A stretch of 55,280 nt of DNA, from NCBI GenBank assembly GCA_022448955.1, contig JAKVCU010000058.1:1-55280 (forward strand), written 5' to 3'. The notes beneath the pieces were generated by a model, which was not told where the DNA came from, searched no databases, and saw only the letters and a list, made by a program, of their open reading frames with translations. This document shows, in pieces, positions 53,136 to 55,280 of the stretch. Position numbers and translations under genes: made by a program. Numbering within the stretch: position 1 is the first letter of the stretch; each line of letters starts with the position of its first letter. Source of the stretch: Saprospiraceae bacterium (lineage in GTDB: Bacteria; Bacteroidota; Bacteroidia; Chitinophagales; Saprospiraceae).

Positions 53136-54414
53136 TATCTTGCTGCTGCTTTGCGCAACGGCATTCCAAAGTCACGCACAAGAAAAACGATTAAAGACAA
53201 TTGAAAAAGAATTCTCTAATATCCGTCTGCTTAAAATGGCTCATCGTCATGGTCCTTTACATGTCAAACCATCTACAGATGGTAGGGTATATATTGCGAT
53301 TACCCTCTCAGTAAAAGCGAAGGATAATGAGGACTTCCAAGCTGTATTTAACCACTTCCATGTAGATGCCAGAGAGCAAGATGGTATGCTACGCGTAAAA
53401 ACTGATTTTGAAACGAGTAATTGGAATACCAATAATGGTAAATCTTCCATTCGTTTTAAAGATGGTACAAAAGTTAGAAACCTGAGAGACTTAGAAATCA
53501 GTTGCTCGCTTTTTATACCTAATAATATGGAAGAATTGTTTTTAGAAAATAAATATGATGAAATAATAGTCGCTGAAAAAGTACAGCCAGAAGCGATACG
53601 CGTAAATTTATATAGTGGTCGAGCAAGCTTACCAAATGTAAGAGATGTCAAATTAGATTTAAAGTACAGTAAAGTCAAAATAGGTTCTTACAAAGCTGGA
53701 TATTTTGATGTTTATGAATCTGATATTACCTCCGGTAAGGGTGATCAGCTTTCTTTAAGAAGTAAATATGGCAAACATACCTTTGAAGGCGTGGCAGGTG
53801 CAATTGATATTGATTCTTATGAAGATAAAATAAAAATAGGCAGTACTGATAGCCGTATTATGATTAGGAGTAAGTATACTACTTTTGAATTGGGCAATAT
53901 ACAGGATGGCTTGTTTGATCTTTACGAAAGTAATATCACCGCACTAAATGCAGCTAACCTACAATTCAAAAGTAAATACGGTAACTATAAATTTTCAGAT
54001 GTTGCCAATATTGTTTTTGAGTCCTCTTATGAAGATGAGTTTGATGCACAAAGTGCTCATAGTCTAGTTGCTGATTCAAAATATGGCAAGTTTACTTTTG
54101 GAATGATGAAGAGTAAAGTGAAATTAAAGAGCTATGAAGATAAATTGCAAATTAGTTCTTTTGTTGGCCCATTTGAAGGGGTAGATATTGATGGGAAGTA
54201 TACCAATGCCACATTGAATTTACAAGATGGAATAGATTATCAAATCAATGCTAGCATGAAATACGGTAAGCTTGAATATGATGAATCAAAATTGCAGAAC
54301 GCTTACTATAAAGAAAAAGGCGATCAACTAGATGTAAAAGGCAAAACACTAAGAGCTAATGATCAATCTCCACTGATCAAGCTAAATGGCTATGAGTGTA
54401 ACGTTTATTTATAA
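53104..54414 (+). CDS. secreted beta-helix (DUF4097-like) surface protein
   Basis: I choose the ATG at 53104 because it opens a good signal peptide (MKIVLRKSLFNILLLLCATA, then FQSHAQ); the ATG at 53080 adds eight Lys-rich residues. The 436 residues form repeats of ~35-40 residues with the pattern SKYGKxTFExV ... IDIDSYEDKIKIGS, alternating with DVYESDITS strands (for example LSLRSKYGKHTFEGV, LQFKSKYGNYKFSDV, LVADSKYGKFTFGMM). This is the solenoid seen in putative auto-transporter adhesin head and DUF4097 proteins. It overlaps the anti-sigma gene by 32 bases, so the three genes form one unit; it could be the signal source or target of the sigma factor. Confidence 0.8.
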   Translation: MKIVLRKSLFNILLLLCATAFQSHAQEKRLKTIEKEFSNIRLLKMAHRHGPLHVKPSTDGRVYIAITLSVKAKDNEDFQAVFNHFHVDAREQDGMLRVKTDFETSNWNTNNGKSSIRFKDGTKVRNLRDLEISCSLFIPNNMEELFLENKYDEIIVAEKVQPEAIRVNLYSGRASLPNVRDVKLDLKYSKVKIGSYKAGYFDVYESDITSGKGDQLSLRSKYGKHTFEGVAGAIDIDSYEDKIKIGSTDSRIMIRSKYTTFELGNIQDGLFDLYESNITALNAANLQFKSKYGNYKFSDVANIVFESSYEDEFDAQSAHSLVADSKYGKFTFGMMKSKVKLKSYEDKLQISSFVGPFEGVDIDGKYTNATLNLQDGIDYQINASMKYGKLEYDESKLQNAYYKEKGDQLDVKGKTLRANDQSPLIKLNGYECNVYL

Positions 54415-54421
54415 TGAGAGT

Positions 54422-54474
54422 AACCGTTATGCGAAGTTTGAAACTTCGCATAACGGTTGAAACTTCGCATAACG
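54422..54474. repeat. 18-bp perfect palindromic hairpin plus extra arm
   Basis: AACCGTTATGCGAAGTTT and AAACTTCGCATAACGGTT (54422-54439, 54441-54458) form an 18-bp hairpin with a single-base centre. The right arm's GAAACTTCGCATAACG repeats directly at 54459-54474, so the left arm could pair with either copy. It sits between convergent genes and may be a terminator. Confidence 0.7.
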
Positions 54475-54481
54475 CCTTTAT

Positions 54482-55280
54482 CTAAGATTTTTCAAATATT
54501 ACATTGCTGATCCTCTTATTATCAACACTCAAGCCTATCACACGATTGGCTACATCTCTTTGGATGTAAATTTCATAGGAGTTCATCTTCAAACAATCTT
54601 TAAAGATCAACTCCGCCTCTCTTTCTCTTCCATTTTTAGTGATAGTATAAGTATTATCATCAACAAACTTGATCAGGATTTGGGTACCAGTTTCATCATT
54701 ATAAAAATGGCCATTCAATTCCTTTTTATCCAGATTCCATGAATTTAAATCGGATACTTTATGATAAGTTCCTGGCCTTTGAGAAGACATATACAGTGTG
54801 AACTTTTGTTCTGCCTTGCCAATATTAGTGAAGTTCATTTTTAAACCTTGAATCGTTTCATACTCAAATAAAGCGCCTTGTTCATTAATCAATTTTACAG
54901 GTTTACGTTGATCCATTTCTCGATAAATAGCACCATCTTTTTCAGTAATACGGATAATTGTTCCATCCTCATTTTTATAAATTCCTAATACATCTTGAAT
55001 ACTTGACAATTGCTCAACCCTACTTGGGTTTGCTGGATAAACTGCTTTTCCTAGGTCTATAAGCTGAAAGGCAATCTGCCACGCTACATTATTAGCTATT
55101 ACATTTCGGTTATTAGACATGACTATAATGGATATATTCTTATCGGGAAACCTCAGGAAAGTATTGTTAAACGCACTAGTTACCCCATCATGGAAGACGT
55201 AATCCAAGCCATTGTAACGTTCAAAAAATAGACCATAACCATAAGCATCTTCAATAGAACTCTCTAGAGGTGATTGCCTT
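54482..55280 (-). CDS. serine hydrolase (class C beta-lactamase-like), C-terminal part
   Basis: The frame is open through the right edge, so the start and the SxxK catalytic box are outside; the TTG at 55207 is internal. The visible start reads YGYGLFFER, then FHDGVTSAFNN, where HDG corresponds to the KTG/HxG box of class C beta-lactamase-like and PBP4B-like serine hydrolases. The last ~130 residues form a beta-rich lipocalin-like tail (IYREMDQRKPVKLIN, ELNGHFYNDETGTQILIKF) often found after such domains in Bacteroidota. Substrate could be a peptidoglycan peptide or ester; unknown. Confidence 0.85.
   Translation of the reverse strand, partial: RQSPLESSIEDAYGYGLFFERYNGLDYVFHDGVTSAFNNTFLRFPDKNISIIVMSNNRNVIANNVAWQIAFQLIDLGKAVYPANPSRVEQLSSIQDVLGIYKNEDGTIIRITEKDGAIYREMDQRKPVKLINEQGALFEYETIQGLKMNFTNIGKAEQKFTLYMSSQRPGTYHKVSDLNSWNLDKKELNGHFYNDETGTQILIKFVDDNTYTITKNGREREAELIFKDCLKMNSYEIYIQRDVANRVIGLSVDNKRISNVIFEKS

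Noticed and set aside
1-55280. tRNA, rRNA or transposase genes
   Set aside because: No clover-leaf, rRNA-like or DDE/HUH-type signatures were found by reading; a dedicated search could still reveal a missed tRNA.

Overview
The window looks like the chromosome of a member of the Bacteroidota, probably a Saprospiria-type marine or freshwater relative; the class-level guess is inference. The support is low GC content, three proteins ending in type IX secretion (T9SS) sorting domains, a Bacteroidota-type signal peptidase I, promoter-like TAnnTTTG boxes, weak Shine-Dalgarno signals, and the b-type three-subunit succinate dehydrogenase. I saw no rRNA, tRNA, CRISPR array or transposase.

Layout. 1-8.4 kb: a partial GHL10-type glycosyl hydrolase, an outer-membrane barrel, an ABC permease/ATPase pair, lepB, a cell-wall amidase, a small T9SS protein and a Nudix hydrolase. 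8.5-13.4 kb: a TPR-AAA+ ATPase, a 43-residue ORF and a TPR membrane protein in a tight operon, then urocanate hydratase. 13.4-21.6 kb: secreted and membrane hypotheticals, cutC, a GNAT acetyltransferase, a large T9SS beta-propeller protein and a Lys/Ala-rich secreted protein. 21.9-29 kb: a second large propeller protein, a SulP transporter, RibB fused to a decayed RibA-like domain, and a DinB-like protein. 29.4-33.6 kb: thiolase, both 3-oxoacid CoA-transferase subunits and homogentisate dioxygenase, which together fit tyrosine/homogentisate breakdown to acetyl-CoA. 33.7-40.3 kb: RNase R and sdhCAB.

41.3-48.3 kb holds the most unusual locus: six same-strand genes in which three unrelated catalytic or membrane modules each carry a Rieske [2Fe-2S] domain. 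They are an FMN/3Fe-4S glutamate-synthase-like protein, a pyruvate-oxidase-like thiamine diphosphate enzyme and a six-helix ferric-reductase-like membrane protein. They are accompanied by two small membrane proteins and a membrane-anchored protein with a Cys/His-rich motif. Upstream is a perfect 24-bp palindrome and then a decayed Crp/Fnr-family regulator with three stops and two frameshifts. I read this as a candidate undescribed redox pathway that has lost its dedicated regulator.

48.8-55.3 kb: a secreted protein of seven ~105-residue repeats, then a divergent ECF sigma / membrane anti-sigma-like / beta-helix surface protein operon, and the 3' end of a class C beta-lactamase-like serine hydrolase.

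Most convergent gene pairs are separated by clear hairpin terminators. Several intergenic gaps carry short dispersed repeats: a 34-bp exact repeat at 7.8 and 31.5 kb, a GCCTGCC/TTTCAGCC family at 20.8, 29.2 and 32.4 kb, and a GC-rich palindrome flanked by an 8-bp direct repeat between sdhA and sdhB.
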